Shown here one piece after another: positions 55,291 to 64,000 of a DNA stretch of 64,000 nt; the first letter of the stretch is position 1, and each line of letters opens with the position of its first letter. Made by a program: the position numbers and the translations under genes. The DNA comes from Gemmatimonadota bacterium (GTDB lineage: Bacteria > Gemmatimonadota > Gemmatimonadetes > Longimicrobiales > Gaopeijiaceae): NCBI GenBank assembly GCA_022571515.1, contig JACZXQ010000011.1, positions 62,001-126,000 on the forward strand, written 5' to 3'. The notes under the pieces were generated by a model that was given only the letters and a program-made list of their open reading frames with translations, was not told the origin of the DNA and did no database searches.

Positions 55291-57277
55291 CTCCGTTACT
55301 CGGCTGGACGCGCACGGCCTCGTAGGCCGGATCGAGGAACGCGAACCCCACGTCGTCCAGCACCACGGTCCCGGCGGCGGTTCGGTCGAACACCAGCCGC
55401 ACCTCCTTCAGTGCCCGCAGATCGAGCGCGGGCCTCAGGCGGCGGAAATCTCCGAGCGGAATGGAATAGCTCTGTAGCAGCAATTCGTAACGGTTGGCGA
55501 AGCGCCGCTCCTGGTCGGCCCTCCGGAGAATCCGCATCTCCAATGGCCTCCGAACGGGCCCGTAATCACTGAGCGGAACGGAGGCCGAGCGGCCTGCAGC
55601 ATCCACGACTTCGATGCTCAGGTCGATGGGTTCCTCGGGTGCGTCCTCATCCTCGTCATCGCGATCCCGGTCGTCCCCGGGCCGCTGATCTTCTTGGCCG
55701 CCTTCCTGGCCCTGGCCCTCGGTCGTGTCGGCGGGGGATCTACGCGCTCGAGGCTTCGCGTCCGTCGCCGTCAACGCGAGTTGGAGTGACGCTTTTTCGC
55801 CCAATCGCCATGCGCTCCCGAGCGTGTCCGGCAGCGTGATCACGAAGCGGGCGGGTGGGCCCATCTCGCCGTCGGTCCCCCGGATCTCGTTGTTCCAGCC
55901 CAACCACACGGCCTGATTGATCTGCGAGGACGACGTGTTGGGCCGGTTGCTCGAGCGAAGGCTCATCTGCCGCTCCCGCCACGTCGCTAAGCTGTCGCCC
56001 CGGAGCGCCACCCCCTCAGCCGTGCCCGTCGTGACGTCGATGTCCTCCTCGAAGGTCACCAGCGGACGAAAGCTCGATTCCTCGAACCGGGTGATGTACA
56101 TCGTCTTGGGCAGCCAACCGCCCGCCACGCGGTGGTCCCGGAAGAGCGGTAGATACCGCTTGTCACCCTTGAGCGTGTAGTCCAGGAACGCCGACACGTA
56201 GATCTTGGCGAACTCCCGCTGGTCCTCCGGATCCAGAAGGCCTCGCAGATCGAGCCTCCGCCCGCTTCGAGGCCCGCTGTCGTGCGGGCCCCATACGGTG
56301 TTCCACTGGCCGTGGTTGGCCCGGTAGACGTAGACGGCGACCTTGAGGCGCGGCTCACCGTCGGTGAACCGGATCCGGTTGAACAGCCGGATGCCGTGGA
56401 AGCTCGACACGTCACCGTCGTGCGAGCCATGGAAGACCATGTAGCTCACATCATCCACGGGTACGTAGCGGTCCGTGGGCAGGTACTGCCCGTCAACCGG
56501 GGCGATCGCGATGATCGCCCTGATGTCGAAGTCGAAGTCGAACGTCAGGCTGGCGTCGTCCGGATAGTGACTGAGGCGATTGAACGCGGCCGCGTGACCC
56601 ACGGCCTCTCCTCCCCGAGAGTGGCCCATGAGGGCCAGATGCTCCATGTCGACCTTCTGGAAGAATGGGTTCCCCTCGTCCTCGTTGAAGCCCCTCCACG
56701 CCTGGAGGTGCTTGAGGAGGAGCCACCCCCGACCATCGTTCTCCCCACGGATTCCGCCGTTGATGAAGTTCTCGTCGACGGAGGCCAGAATGTACCCACG
56801 CGTGGCCAGCAACTCGCCAAGGTAGTCGTATCCCGGGTCCGAGAAGTCCCTCATGTTGTGGTTTCCGTGAACCACGAGCACGAGCGGGAAGGGGCCATCC
56901 CCGTCCGGATACCAGACGCGCGCGTTGAGTGGGAACTCCTTGGGCGTGAAGCCCCAGTAGCTGTTCCGCGAAGAGGCTGAACCTCCGAGGTCCACGAGCT
57001 TCGAGGCGTCCACGGTCTCTGTGGTGAACGTGACCGAGTCACGGTACTCCGACCGGTTCTTGTCGTCCCCGTGGCCGTAGTAGAGCGTGCGGACACCATA
57101 CTCCCCCGGTGTCGACGGGCTGGGACCGTCCAGGAGCTGACGGGAAAGGACGGTTGGGTGGTCGCTCTCTTCGAGTTGGAGGGCGGCCCTGCATCCTCCG
57201 AGGGCGAGCACGCCCAAGCCGCCGAACACGATGGCGGCGTGGGCGCGAGACCGGACGTACCTGGCAATGGCGTTCAT
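55283..57277 (-). CDS. Alpha/beta hydrolase-fold lipoprotein
   Basis: A 664-residue exported protein. Signal peptide with lipobox LALGGC. The hydrolase core has LVLVVHGNHNM (oxyanion region) and the nucleophile elbow GHSRGGEA. A late His candidate lies in the YRANHGQWN segment. Near residue 530 is a very acidic insertion (DRDRDDEDEDAPEE). The C-terminal 150 residues form a beta-rich domain. Its substrate is unknown; an esterase or dienelactone hydrolase-like activity is plausible. ATG at 57277; 57286 also possible. Confidence 0.82.
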   Translation of the reverse strand: MNAIARYVRSRAHAAIVFGGLGVLALGGCRAALQLEESDHPTVLSRQLLDGPSPSTPGEYGVRTLYYGHGDDKNRSEYRDSVTFTTETVDASKLVDLGGSASSRNSYWGFTPKEFPLNARVWYPDGDGPFPLVLVVHGNHNMRDFSDPGYDYLGELLATRGYILASVDENFINGGIRGENDGRGWLLLKHLQAWRGFNEDEGNPFFQKVDMEHLALMGHSRGGEAVGHAAAFNRLSHYPDDASLTFDFDFDIRAIIAIAPVDGQYLPTDRYVPVDDVSYMVFHGSHDGDVSSFHGIRLFNRIRFTDGEPRLKVAVYVYRANHGQWNTVWGPHDSGPRSGRRLDLRGLLDPEDQREFAKIYVSAFLDYTLKGDKRYLPLFRDHRVAGGWLPKTMYITRFEESSFRPLVTFEEDIDVTTGTAEGVALRGDSLATWRERQMSLRSSNRPNTSSSQINQAVWLGWNNEIRGTDGEMGPPARFVITLPDTLGSAWRLGEKASLQLALTATDAKPRARRSPADTTEGQGQEGGQEDQRPGDDRDRDDEDEDAPEEPIDLSIEVVDAAGRSASVPLSDYGPVRRPLEMRILRRADQERRFANRYELLLQSYSIPLGDFRRLRPALDLRALKEVRLVFDRTAAGTVVLDDVGFAFLDPAYEAVRVQPSNGGR

Positions 57278-57407
57278 GGGCCTGATCATAGAATCGCCAC
57301 AGGAGTTCCGGCAATCGGTTGTGTGGAGGCACGCGGGATCGATACTCGTCATGCTCGACAACCTGCCGCCGAGGTTGAGACCAATAGCCCGAACCGAGGA
57401 ATTCGAC

Positions 57408-57878
57408 ATGCCCAACCGGGTCGCCGAGTTCGACACCACACACGGCACCTTCAAGGTGGAGCTCTTCGAGGAGCGCGCACCGATAACCACCAAGAACTTC
57501 ATCGACCTGATAGAGAAGGGGTACTACGACGGCGTGGTCTTCCATCGCGTGATCCCGGACTTCATGCTCCAGGGTGGCGATCCCGAAGGCACGGGCCGGG
57601 GCGGCCCAGGATACACCATCCCCGACGAGTTCCACCCGGAGTTGAAGCATGAGTGCGAAGGCATGCTCTCCATGGCGAACGCGGGGCCCAACACGGGTGG
57701 GTCGCAGTTCTTCATCACGCTGACGGCCACGCCGTGGCTCGACGGAAAGCACGCGGTGTTCGGAAAGGTGATCGAGGGCCAGGAGGTGATTCGTCAGATC
57801 GGCGCGGTAACCACCGGCCCCGGCGATCGCCCCCTCGAAGACGTCGTGATGACTGCGGTGAGGGTGGCCGAGGTCTAG
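57408..57878 (+). CDS. Cyclophilin-type peptidyl-prolyl cis-trans isomerase
   Basis: A 156-residue cytoplasmic cyclophilin. Catalytic Arg and Phe are in VVFHRVIPDFMLQGGDPEG; also SMANAGPNTGGSQFFITLT and TPWLDGKHAVFGKV. ATG at 57408 has GAGGA seven bases upstream. PpiB-like by size and lack of signal peptide. Confidence 0.94.
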   Translation: MPNRVAEFDTTHGTFKVELFEERAPITTKNFIDLIEKGYYDGVVFHRVIPDFMLQGGDPEGTGRGGPGYTIPDEFHPELKHECEGMLSMANAGPNTGGSQFFITLTATPWLDGKHAVFGKVIEGQEVIRQIGAVTTGPGDRPLEDVVMTAVRVAEV

Positions 57879-57903
57879 GGCCACCCCGCCCCGCCCACGT
57901 CCC

Positions 57904-58413
57904 CTATTCGGCTTCGCCTCCCCCGTCGGGGGCACGTGCGCCGAATTGCTGATCGAGCATGAGCAGCGCCGCGCTGTCGGCGGCGGCCATCCGGAGTTGG
58001 TCCACAGCCCGGCCTGCGCTGTCTTCCTCCTCGACCTGCTCGGCGATGAACCACTGGAGCTCCTGTTGGGTCGCCCAGTCGCCCTTCTCCGCCGCCAGCT
58101 CGTAGAGCCTGTGGATCAGGCCGGTCACCAACCGCTCGTGCTCCAAGGCCTGCTCGAATATGGACAGGGCCGACCCGAACTCCACTGGCGGCTGGTCCAC
58201 CGCCTGCAGAACGACCCGTCCCCCACGGCGGTTCACGTAGTCGAACAACCGCATCGCGTGTTCGAGTTCTTCCTGGGCCTGCAGACGCATCCAGTGCGCG
58301 AATCCCGGCAGATTCCCATTCTCGAAATGGGCCGACATCGACAGGTACATATACCCGGCGAAGAGCTCGTCCTTTATCTGCTCGTTGATAGCGTCCTGTA
58401 TGGCCTTGTCCAT
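57904..58413 (-). CDS. ftnA: Ferritin
   Basis: A 169-residue four-helix iron-storage protein. Ferroxidase ligands appear in EQIKDELFAGYMYLSMSAHF, MRLQAQEELEHAMRLFDYV and WFIAEQVEEEDSA. Self-assembles to a 24-mer shell. ATG at 58413. Short A/E-rich tail. Name by family; other ferritin paralogues cannot be excluded. Confidence 0.93.
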   Translation of the reverse strand: MDKAIQDAINEQIKDELFAGYMYLSMSAHFENGNLPGFAHWMRLQAQEELEHAMRLFDYVNRRGGRVVLQAVDQPPVEFGSALSIFEQALEHERLVTGLIHRLYELAAEKGDWATQQELQWFIAEQVEEEDSAGRAVDQLRMAAADSAALLMLDQQFGARAPDGGGEAE

Positions 58414-58504
58414 GGAGATCTCACGCGTGGTGGGTGGGTTGCCAGAGCCTAGGCCGACGCATACCCCCGACCAGCGGGGAAGTGCGAGTGGGCGATCCCG
58501 GTGT

Positions 58505-58870
58505 TTACGAGTCGGGATTGCGCGGGGGCTCCAGCGGCCGGTTGGAACGGGGTTCGTCCCCACCGCGCACCACCTGCTCGATCTGGCCCAGGAGCGTGTC
58601 GCTCCCCGCCTCGCTCACTCCGAACAGGCCGTCATCCGTGTCGTCCATGTGCTCGACCGCACTGTGGAGGTTGAGCCACAGGTCGAAGCGCTCGCTGACC
58701 CGCATCAGGCGGGGGAAGTACCGTCGCCTGCCGTGCCGCCCGAACACCAGATCCACACCGAACGCGACGAACGAGATCACGAAGACGAGCCCATCCTTGG
58801 CTCCGTCGATCGCGAGCTTGAATTGGAAGATCAGGAAGTCCCGGATCGAGACCTTGGTTCTGTAGTCCAT
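58505..58870 (-). CDS. Hypothetical membrane-associated protein
   Basis: A 121-residue protein with one hydrophobic segment near the N-terminus (GLVFVISFVAFGVDLVFG), then a soluble, Arg/Asp-rich part and a Pro-rich tail. It sits upstream of ftnA on the same strand. ATG at 58870; a TTG-started extension to 58915 is less likely. No family recognised. Confidence 0.6.
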   Translation of the reverse strand: MDYRTKVSIRDFLIFQFKLAIDGAKDGLVFVISFVAFGVDLVFGRHGRRRYFPRLMRVSERFDLWLNLHSAVEHMDDTDDGLFGVSEAGSDTLLGQIEQVVRGGDEPRSNRPLEPPRNPDS

Positions 58871-59110
58871 GACGTGCTCACAAGCTTGATTCGGGCCTAG
58901 CGCAGAGTCGGCCAAGTGCGTGTATCACTACCGTACTGGAAACGATGAACCATACGCAAGCGACACGCGTTGGGATTCACAACGGCGCCTTGTCGCAAGG
59001 AACCTTTCGGTCCTGTAACAGTACGAGACTTCCCTCTTTCCCGTACCGAGTAGCCGGGTACGCCGGGCCCAGGAGGGAACTGGCTGAGACCTATCCGAAC
59101 GGAGTTGGTG

Positions 59111-59986
59111 GTGCGGGCATTCGCTTCCCTGCCGGTCATCCTCTCGCTGATGTTGACGTCGGCGTCCGGCCACCTTCCTCTGCCCGAGACCTCCGCCGAC
59201 CAGCCCGTACGTGCGTCGAATCCCGTGCGCGAGCCGACGCGCTTCTTCGGGGCCCCGCCGATGCCCGCGGCCCAAGAGCTTCCCCACCATCCGGCCTTCC
59301 GCGAGTACTACTTCTCGCGCGTGGCCTACACGGGATATGCCCGCGGATGGGGGCGTGGTTTCGGGCGAGGTGGTGCCTCCTGGGCGATCGACTACCCCAA
59401 GGCGGACCAGATCTTCCTGTCGTTCATCGACCGGCTGCTGAGCAACCTCGACGCCTACGAGTGGCAGCACCCCGTACTCCTGGACGACCCGGAGCTTCGC
59501 CGTTTCCCCTATCTCTACGCGCTCGAGGTGGGGTACATGAACCTGACGCCACCTGAGGTCGTAGGCCTTCGCGGATTCCTTCTGGCCGGCGGCTTCCTGG
59601 TTATCGACGACTTCTGGGGGCCCAACGAGTGGGCCAACTTCGAGTACCAGATGGAGCAGGTCCTGCCCGGTTACCCCATCGTCGACCTGAGCCTGAGCCA
59701 CGAGATCTTCAGCACGTTCTACGAGATCACCGAGCTGCTCCAGGTCCCCAACCACAGCAACGGCATCAACAGCATCTACGGCGGCAGCACCGCCGAATGC
59801 TACGGGTGCCTACCTCAGGTCAAGGGCATCTACGACGAGCGCGGGCGTCTCATGGTCGTGATCAACTTCAACACGGACCTTGGGGACGCCTGGGAGTGGG
59901 CCGACGACCCTTACTACCCCCTGAAGTTCTCCACGTACGCGTACGAGATGGGCGTGAACATGATCCTTTACGCCATGAGCCACTGA
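59111..59986 (+). CDS. DUF4159 domain-containing protein
   Basis: A 291-residue exported protein. An N-terminal signal (about 1-20) precedes the DUF4159 domain (YYFSRVAYTGYARGWGRGFG; then ADQIFLSFIDRLLSN and LLAGGFLVIDDFWGPNEW), a Rossmann-like fold related to glutamine amidotransferases. GTG at 59111 has GGAG six bases upstream. It heads a four-gene operon that typically accompanies MoxR ATPases and vWA proteins. Its role is unknown. Confidence 0.88.
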   Translation: MRAFASLPVILSLMLTSASGHLPLPETSADQPVRASNPVREPTRFFGAPPMPAAQELPHHPAFREYYFSRVAYTGYARGWGRGFGRGGASWAIDYPKADQIFLSFIDRLLSNLDAYEWQHPVLLDDPELRRFPYLYALEVGYMNLTPPEVVGLRGFLLAGGFLVIDDFWGPNEWANFEYQMEQVLPGYPIVDLSLSHEIFSTFYEITELLQVPNHSNGINSIYGGSTAECYGCLPQVKGIYDERGRLMVVINFNTDLGDAWEWADDPYYPLKFSTYAYEMGVNMILYAMSH

Positions 59987-59996
59987 GGCCTGCGCA

Positions 59997-62288
59997 ATGT
60001 TCGAGAGCTTGTTCGAGTTTCTGTTCAAATACCGGCTGCTCCTCTTCCAGGAGGGTGACTTTTCGTTTACGTCCCCCTGGCCTTGGGCGATCGGCCTCAT
60101 CGTGGCTGCTGCGCTCGCGGTCCCATCGGCGCTGACCTACACGGCCGCCCGCGGGGACAGCACGGCGGCCGACCGTGGCATCATGGGTGGACTGCGACTC
60201 GGGGCACTCTCCATAGTCGTGTTCTGCCTGCTTCAGCCGACGCTGATCATCACGTCCGTGGTCCCTCAGCGGAACTTCGTGGGCATCCTCATAGACGACT
60301 CGCGCAGCATGACGATCGCCGATCAGGACGGACGCCAACGCAGCGAGTTCGTCACCCGCAACTTCACGGGTGAGGAGAGCGAGCTCCTGAACCAACTGGC
60401 GGAGCGCTTCACCCTCCGTTTCTTCCGCTTCTCGAACAGCACGCAGCGGCTCGGTGATGTCAGCGAGTTGGAATACCGGGGCAGCCGCACCGAGATCGGG
60501 CCCGCCCTGGTCAGGGCCCAGGAGGAGCTGGCGGGGGTACCGCTATCGGGACTGATCCTGATCACGGACGGCGCGGACAACTCGGGTGAAGCGCTGGCCG
60601 AGTCGCTACTCCCGCTCCAGGCGGCCTCGACGCCAGTGTACACGATCGGGCTCGGCGAGGAGGCCCTCTCGCCGGACATCCAGGTCAGCCGGGTCGAGAT
60701 TCCCCGCTCCGTGCTGGTGGGGGCGTCGCTGGTTGTTGATGTCATCATCGCCCAGCGGGGCTTCCGGGGACGTACCGTGCAGCTGGTGGTAGAAGACGAG
60801 GGCCGCATCATCGCGAGCCAGGACGTCGAACTGAAGAGGGATGGCGAGCCTGTGGTGGCCCGCGTGCGCTTCGAGGCCGACGAAGCGGGACCCCGGTTGC
60901 TTCAGTTCCGCATTCCGCTCCAGCCCGGGGAGCGAGTTGGGCGCAACAACATGCGGGAGGTGCTTCTCAACGTCCGCGACGAGCGCGAGAAGATCCTGTA
61001 CTTCGAGGGTGAGCCGCGCTGGGAGGTGAAGTTCCTTCTGCGTGCCGTGGGGGACGACGAGAACCTCCAGGTGGTGCTCCTTCAGCGCTCGGCCGAAAAC
61101 AAGTTCAAGCGCATGAACGTGGACGATGGCGAGGAATTGGCGGCGGGATTTCCAAAGACGCGCGAAGAGCTGTTCAAGTATCGCGGCCTCGTCCTCGGCA
61201 GCGTGGAGGCCAGCTTCTTCACGCACGACCAGCTCAACATGATCGCCGACTTCGTGAGCGAGCGCGGCGGCGGGCTTCTCCTGCTGGGCGGACGCAAGGC
61301 GTTCCGCGAAGGCGGTTACGAGGGCACACCGATTGCCCAGGTCATGCCGGTCTTCATGGACGATGAGCTCTCCGACGGATCCGGTCCGTACTTCGCCGAG
61401 GTCGAGGTGAGACCCACAAGGTCCGGGCTCACCCATCCGGCCATCCAGTTGGGCAAGGACGAAACGGCCCTGGAGGAGGCGTGGGAGACGCTTCCGGCGG
61501 TCACCAGCCTAAACCCGATCTCGAAGCTGAAGCCCGGGGCGACCGCCCTGCTCGAGGCAGCGGTCGGGCGTGGCTCAGCCAAGCAGATCGTTCTCGCATA
61601 TCACCGTTTCGGCCGGGGCAAGGCGATCGTGCTGCCCATCCAGGACTCCTGGTTCTGGCAGATGAGCGCCGACGTTAGCGTGGATGACCAACGCCACGAG
61701 ACGTTTTGGCGGCAGCTTCTTCGATGGCTCATCGACGGCGTGCCCCACGGGGTCGTCGTGGAAACCGACCGCGAGCGGGTCGAGGTCGGCGAGTCCGTCG
61801 AGCTACGGGCAACCGTGAGCGACTCGGCGTTCATGGAGGTCAACAACGCCTTGGTGTCTGCATTCATCGAGGGTCCTTCGGGACCACCGCTCGAGCGGCG
61901 CATGGAGTGGACGGTGGACGAGGACGGCGTGTACGGCGCCGCTTTCGTGCCCACCGAGCCGGGACTGTACGAGATCCGCGTAGAGGCCACCCGGGGCGCG
62001 GGTTCGTTGGGCACCGGATCCACGTTCGTGCACGTGACGGAGAGCGACGAGGAGTACTTCGACGCGGGCATGCGGCGCACCACGCTGGAGCGCGTCGCGG
62101 ACGAGACGGGCGGGCGCTTCTATACGCCGGAGACGGTATCGAACTTGCCCGAGGACATCAGCCTGACGGGCGCGGGCGTGACACTCACCGAGGAGCGGGA
62201 CCTGTGGGACATGCCTTTCCTGCTGCTGCTTCTCATGTCGCTCGTGGGCGGTGAGTGGATCTACCGGCATGCGCGAGGCCTCATATGA
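59997..62288 (+). CDS. vWA / glutamine-amidotransferase-like membrane protein
   Basis: A 763-residue protein. N-terminal helices (about 30-50, 65-88) are followed by a von Willebrand A domain with MIDAS DxSxS (D100, S102, S104 in VGILIDDSRSM). A GATase-like domain (about 400-470; GGGLLLLGGRKAFREGG) comes next, then Ig-like domains and a last helix (about 742-760). Probably inner-membrane with periplasmic or cytoplasmic binding domains; BatA/BatB-like. 10 bases after the DUF4159 stop, overlapping the next ATG. Confidence 0.9.
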   Translation: MFESLFEFLFKYRLLLFQEGDFSFTSPWPWAIGLIVAAALAVPSALTYTAARGDSTAADRGIMGGLRLGALSIVVFCLLQPTLIITSVVPQRNFVGILIDDSRSMTIADQDGRQRSEFVTRNFTGEESELLNQLAERFTLRFFRFSNSTQRLGDVSELEYRGSRTEIGPALVRAQEELAGVPLSGLILITDGADNSGEALAESLLPLQAASTPVYTIGLGEEALSPDIQVSRVEIPRSVLVGASLVVDVIIAQRGFRGRTVQLVVEDEGRIIASQDVELKRDGEPVVARVRFEADEAGPRLLQFRIPLQPGERVGRNNMREVLLNVRDEREKILYFEGEPRWEVKFLLRAVGDDENLQVVLLQRSAENKFKRMNVDDGEELAAGFPKTREELFKYRGLVLGSVEASFFTHDQLNMIADFVSERGGGLLLLGGRKAFREGGYEGTPIAQVMPVFMDDELSDGSGPYFAEVEVRPTRSGLTHPAIQLGKDETALEEAWETLPAVTSLNPISKLKPGATALLEAAVGRGSAKQIVLAYHRFGRGKAIVLPIQDSWFWQMSADVSVDDQRHETFWRQLLRWLIDGVPHGVVVETDRERVEVGESVELRATVSDSAFMEVNNALVSAFIEGPSGPPLERRMEWTVDEDGVYGAAFVPTEPGLYEIRVEATRGAGSLGTGSTFVHVTESDEEYFDAGMRRTTLERVADETGGRFYTPETVSNLPEDISLTGAGVTLTEERDLWDMPFLLLLLMSLVGGEWIYRHARGLI

Positions 62289-63310
62289 TCGGAGACCGCA
62301 CCGTAGGACGGGGTTTCCGCACGCTGTCTCGGCTGGCGCTCCCACTGCTGACCGGACTCGTCCTAGCGACCTCCCCCGCGGACGCTCAGGCCACACACAT
62401 CCTGGTGATCACAGGCCTCGGCGGGGATCCGGCGCATAGTGAGACGTTCACGGATTGGGCGGCTCGCTTCATCGATGCCGCGGTCGAGCGGCACGGTGTG
62501 CCGGCGGAGTCCGTGGTGTACCTGGCTGAGAAGCCGGACGGGGATACCAGAATCCACGCTCGCTCCACGAGCGACAACGTGCGGCAAGCCGTGGCAGATC
62601 TCTCGGAACGCGCCGAGCCGGGCGATCAGGTCTTCATACTTCTGATCGGGCACGGCAGCTACGCCCGCGGGGAGTCGCACTTCAACCTTCCCGGGCCCGA
62701 CCTCTCGGCCTCAGACTTCGCGCTCCTGCTCGACCAGCTCTCCGAACAGAAGGTGGCGTTCATCAATGTCGCCAGCGCCAGTGGTGGGTTCGTGGAGGCC
62801 CTCTCGGGTGAGGACCGCACGATCATCACGGCCACCAAGACGGGGTTGGAGCGCAACGAGGCCTTCTTCGGTGGATATTTCGTAGATGCCTTCGCGAAGG
62901 ACGGGGCAGATCTGGACAAGGACGAGCGCGTGTCGTTGCTCGAGGCCTTCCAGTTCGCCCGCCAGGAGGTCGCCCGCGCCTACGAGCAGGACAACAGGCT
63001 GCTCACCGAGCACGCCATGCTGGACGACAACGGGGACGGCAAGGGGAGCGGCGCCCCGGGACTCGGGCAGGCAGACGGGGCACTCGCCCAGACGATGTTC
63101 CTGGTGGCACAGGCCGCGGGACAGGGCACCGACGACCCGGTACTCCAGCGGCTGTACGAGGAGCGCGCGGTGTTGCAGCGGCGTATCGATGAACTGCGGG
63201 CCCTCAGAGACCAAATGGACCCCGAGCGATACGAGGCCAAGTTCGAGGAACTATTGGTGGACCTGGCATTGAAGAACCGCGAGATCCGCGCGCGGGAGGG
63301 GGGCGGATGA
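62285..63310 (+). CDS. Caspase-fold (C13/C14-like) protein with Ser in place of the catalytic Cys
   Basis: A 341-residue exported protein with signal peptide (ending SPADAQA). The fold signature is VFILLIGHGSY, with H123 in the expected catalytic position, and INVASASGGF where the usual motif is ACxSGG; S164 replaces the Cys. A DxDxDG-like calcium motif follows (DLDKDERVSLLEAF, 209-222; also DDNGDGKGS). A C-terminal coiled coil (about 285-335) ends the protein. Protease activity is doubtful. ATGA overlaps on both sides bind it tightly to the operon. Confidence 0.8.
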   Translation: MIGDRTVGRGFRTLSRLALPLLTGLVLATSPADAQATHILVITGLGGDPAHSETFTDWAARFIDAAVERHGVPAESVVYLAEKPDGDTRIHARSTSDNVRQAVADLSERAEPGDQVFILLIGHGSYARGESHFNLPGPDLSASDFALLLDQLSEQKVAFINVASASGGFVEALSGEDRTIITATKTGLERNEAFFGGYFVDAFAKDGADLDKDERVSLLEAFQFARQEVARAYEQDNRLLTEHAMLDDNGDGKGSGAPGLGQADGALAQTMFLVAQAAGQGTDDPVLQRLYEERAVLQRRIDELRALRDQMDPERYEAKFEELLVDLALKNREIRAREGGG

Positions 63311-64000
63311 CGCGTCGTCGCTCCTGTGGGATCCGGCCCCGTGAGCGGGGCGCCGCCTGGCTGGCTCTACTGGCTTTACTCCCCAGTCCGGCCCTTGCGC
63401 AGACCCTCGACGAAGCGTTGGCAATGCTGTCCAAGGGGGAATACGAGTCGGCCATCGACGCGCTGGAGGACATCACCGAGACGGCGAACGTTCCGGTCCC
63501 CTTCATCGCCCTGGCCGATGGACTGGCCGCGATCGGCCGGTACGACGACGCGGCCGACATGCTGCGGGACGCACCGCCCGGGTTCGCCAAGGAACTGTCC
63601 AACACGCTCGGCGAGGTCCTCTTAGCGACCGGTCAGGTGGACGAAGCGCGCACCGCCTTCCAGCGTGCGGTCAACGGAGGCGCGGGAGACCGGAACGTGG
63701 CTCGGGTCAACCTCGCGATCCTCGAATATCAATACGGGGACCGCGACGAGGCGATGGAACTCTTCGACGAGTTCATCGACATCTACAACGAAAGCCAGGA
63801 ATTGGGCGCCCGCGACCTCACCGCCGTGGCGCAGGCGGTGCGATACCTGAGTGCCACCAATGCTGACCTTCTACACGACGCGTTACGCGCCGCGGACGAG
63901 GCCATCGCCGCCGACCCGGCGTCGCTGGACGCCCGCAGACTGACCGGCGAGCTCTTCCTGCGGACCTACCAGGGGATCGACGCGGACGCCGCGTTCGACG
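63307..64000 (+). CDS. TPR-repeat protein, secreted (3' end beyond window)
   Basis: The first 231 residues are visible. A signal peptide ends near SPALAQT, then TPR units (EALAMLSKGEYESAIDALE; GEVLLATGQVDEARTAFQRA; LAILEYQYGDRDEAMELF). ATG at 63307 overlaps the previous stop. It probably scaffolds the caspase-fold and vWA proteins in the periplasm (inference). Confidence 0.85.
   Translation, partial: MTRRRSCGIRPRERGAAWLALLALLPSPALAQTLDEALAMLSKGEYESAIDALEDITETANVPVPFIALADGLAAIGRYDDAADMLRDAPPGFAKELSNTLGEVLLATGQVDEARTAFQRAVNGGAGDRNVARVNLAILEYQYGDRDEAMELFDEFIDIYNESQELGARDLTAVAQAVRYLSATNADLLHDALRAADEAIAADPASLDARRLTGELFLRTYQGIDADAAFD

Overview
The window comes from a GC-rich, diderm, aerobic bacterium, most likely of the FCB superphylum and probably Gemmatimonadota. 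I infer this from gene content, not from a marker-gene search: lipid A and LPS genes (MsbA, LpxL-type acyltransferase, Kdo-kinase-like protein, GT9), a PorX-type regulator, a PorV/PorQ-family protein, MshEN/PilT pilus genes, a TonB-like protein, HemQ and heme o synthase, and a DUF4159/vWA operon. I saw no rRNA, tRNA, CRISPR array, transposase, integrase or phage gene. It reads as ordinary chromosome, with dense packing and many ATGA/GTGA stop-start overlaps.

Layout. 1-3.3 kb (minus): pilT (runs off the edge), a PilB/GspE homologue with a destroyed P-loop, and a beta-decarboxylating dehydrogenase. 3.4-7 kb (minus): cupredoxin-like lipoprotein, zinc-ribbon, TPR and small proteins. 7-13.3 kb (plus): HyuB-like hydantoinase, a DUF6941-like protein, Kdo-kinase-like protein, GT9, cytochrome c, and an adenylate cyclase/TPR protein. 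13.3-19.9 kb (minus): PorX, MsbA, LpxL-like acyltransferase, GT2, DUF3108 and isoprenylcysteine methyltransferase-like genes, almost all overlapping. 20.3-27.6 kb: TonB-like protein, HemQ-CtaB-P1 peptidase, SerA with a class V aminotransferase, and a thioredoxin-fold protein. 27.8-33.2 kb: receiver protein, a decayed receiver, pseudopilin, HD-GYP phosphodiesterase, lipoprotein, BipA. 33.4-41.2 kb: HEAT-repeat protein, a GFRW-repeat membrane protein, D-aminoacylase, ABC-class ATPase, a small protein, and a tandem sensor-like membrane protein. 41.2-48.7 kb: ApaG, DtxR/FeoA regulator, HDAC-like deacetylase with a D-cysteine desulfhydrase-like enzyme, a frameshifted cNMP-GGDEF gene, DEAD-box helicase, and a phosphatase/fructosamine-kinase pair. 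48.7-58.9 kb: aminotransferase, Cys-less DsbA-like protein, a DEAD-box protein that has lost its catalytic motifs, HU, a potassium-channel relic, IF-1, PorV/Q-like protein, alpha/beta hydrolase, cyclophilin, ferritin. 59.1-64 kb (plus): DUF4159, vWA/GATase, caspase-fold and TPR genes in one operon that runs off the edge.

The most unusual theme is a set of enzyme homologues that keep their fold signature but have lost catalytic residues: a PilB-like ATPase without a P-loop, a DEAD-box protein with motifs I, II, III and VI altered, a caspase-fold protein with Ser in place of Cys, and a DsbA-like protein without CxxC. The most promising system-level leads are the PorX-MsbA-acyltransferase operon, the DUF4159/vWA/pseudo-caspase/TPR operon, and the phosphatase/fructosamine-kinase pair, which looks like a protein-deglycation module. 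Start codons were chosen from visible Shine-Dalgarno spacing where possible.
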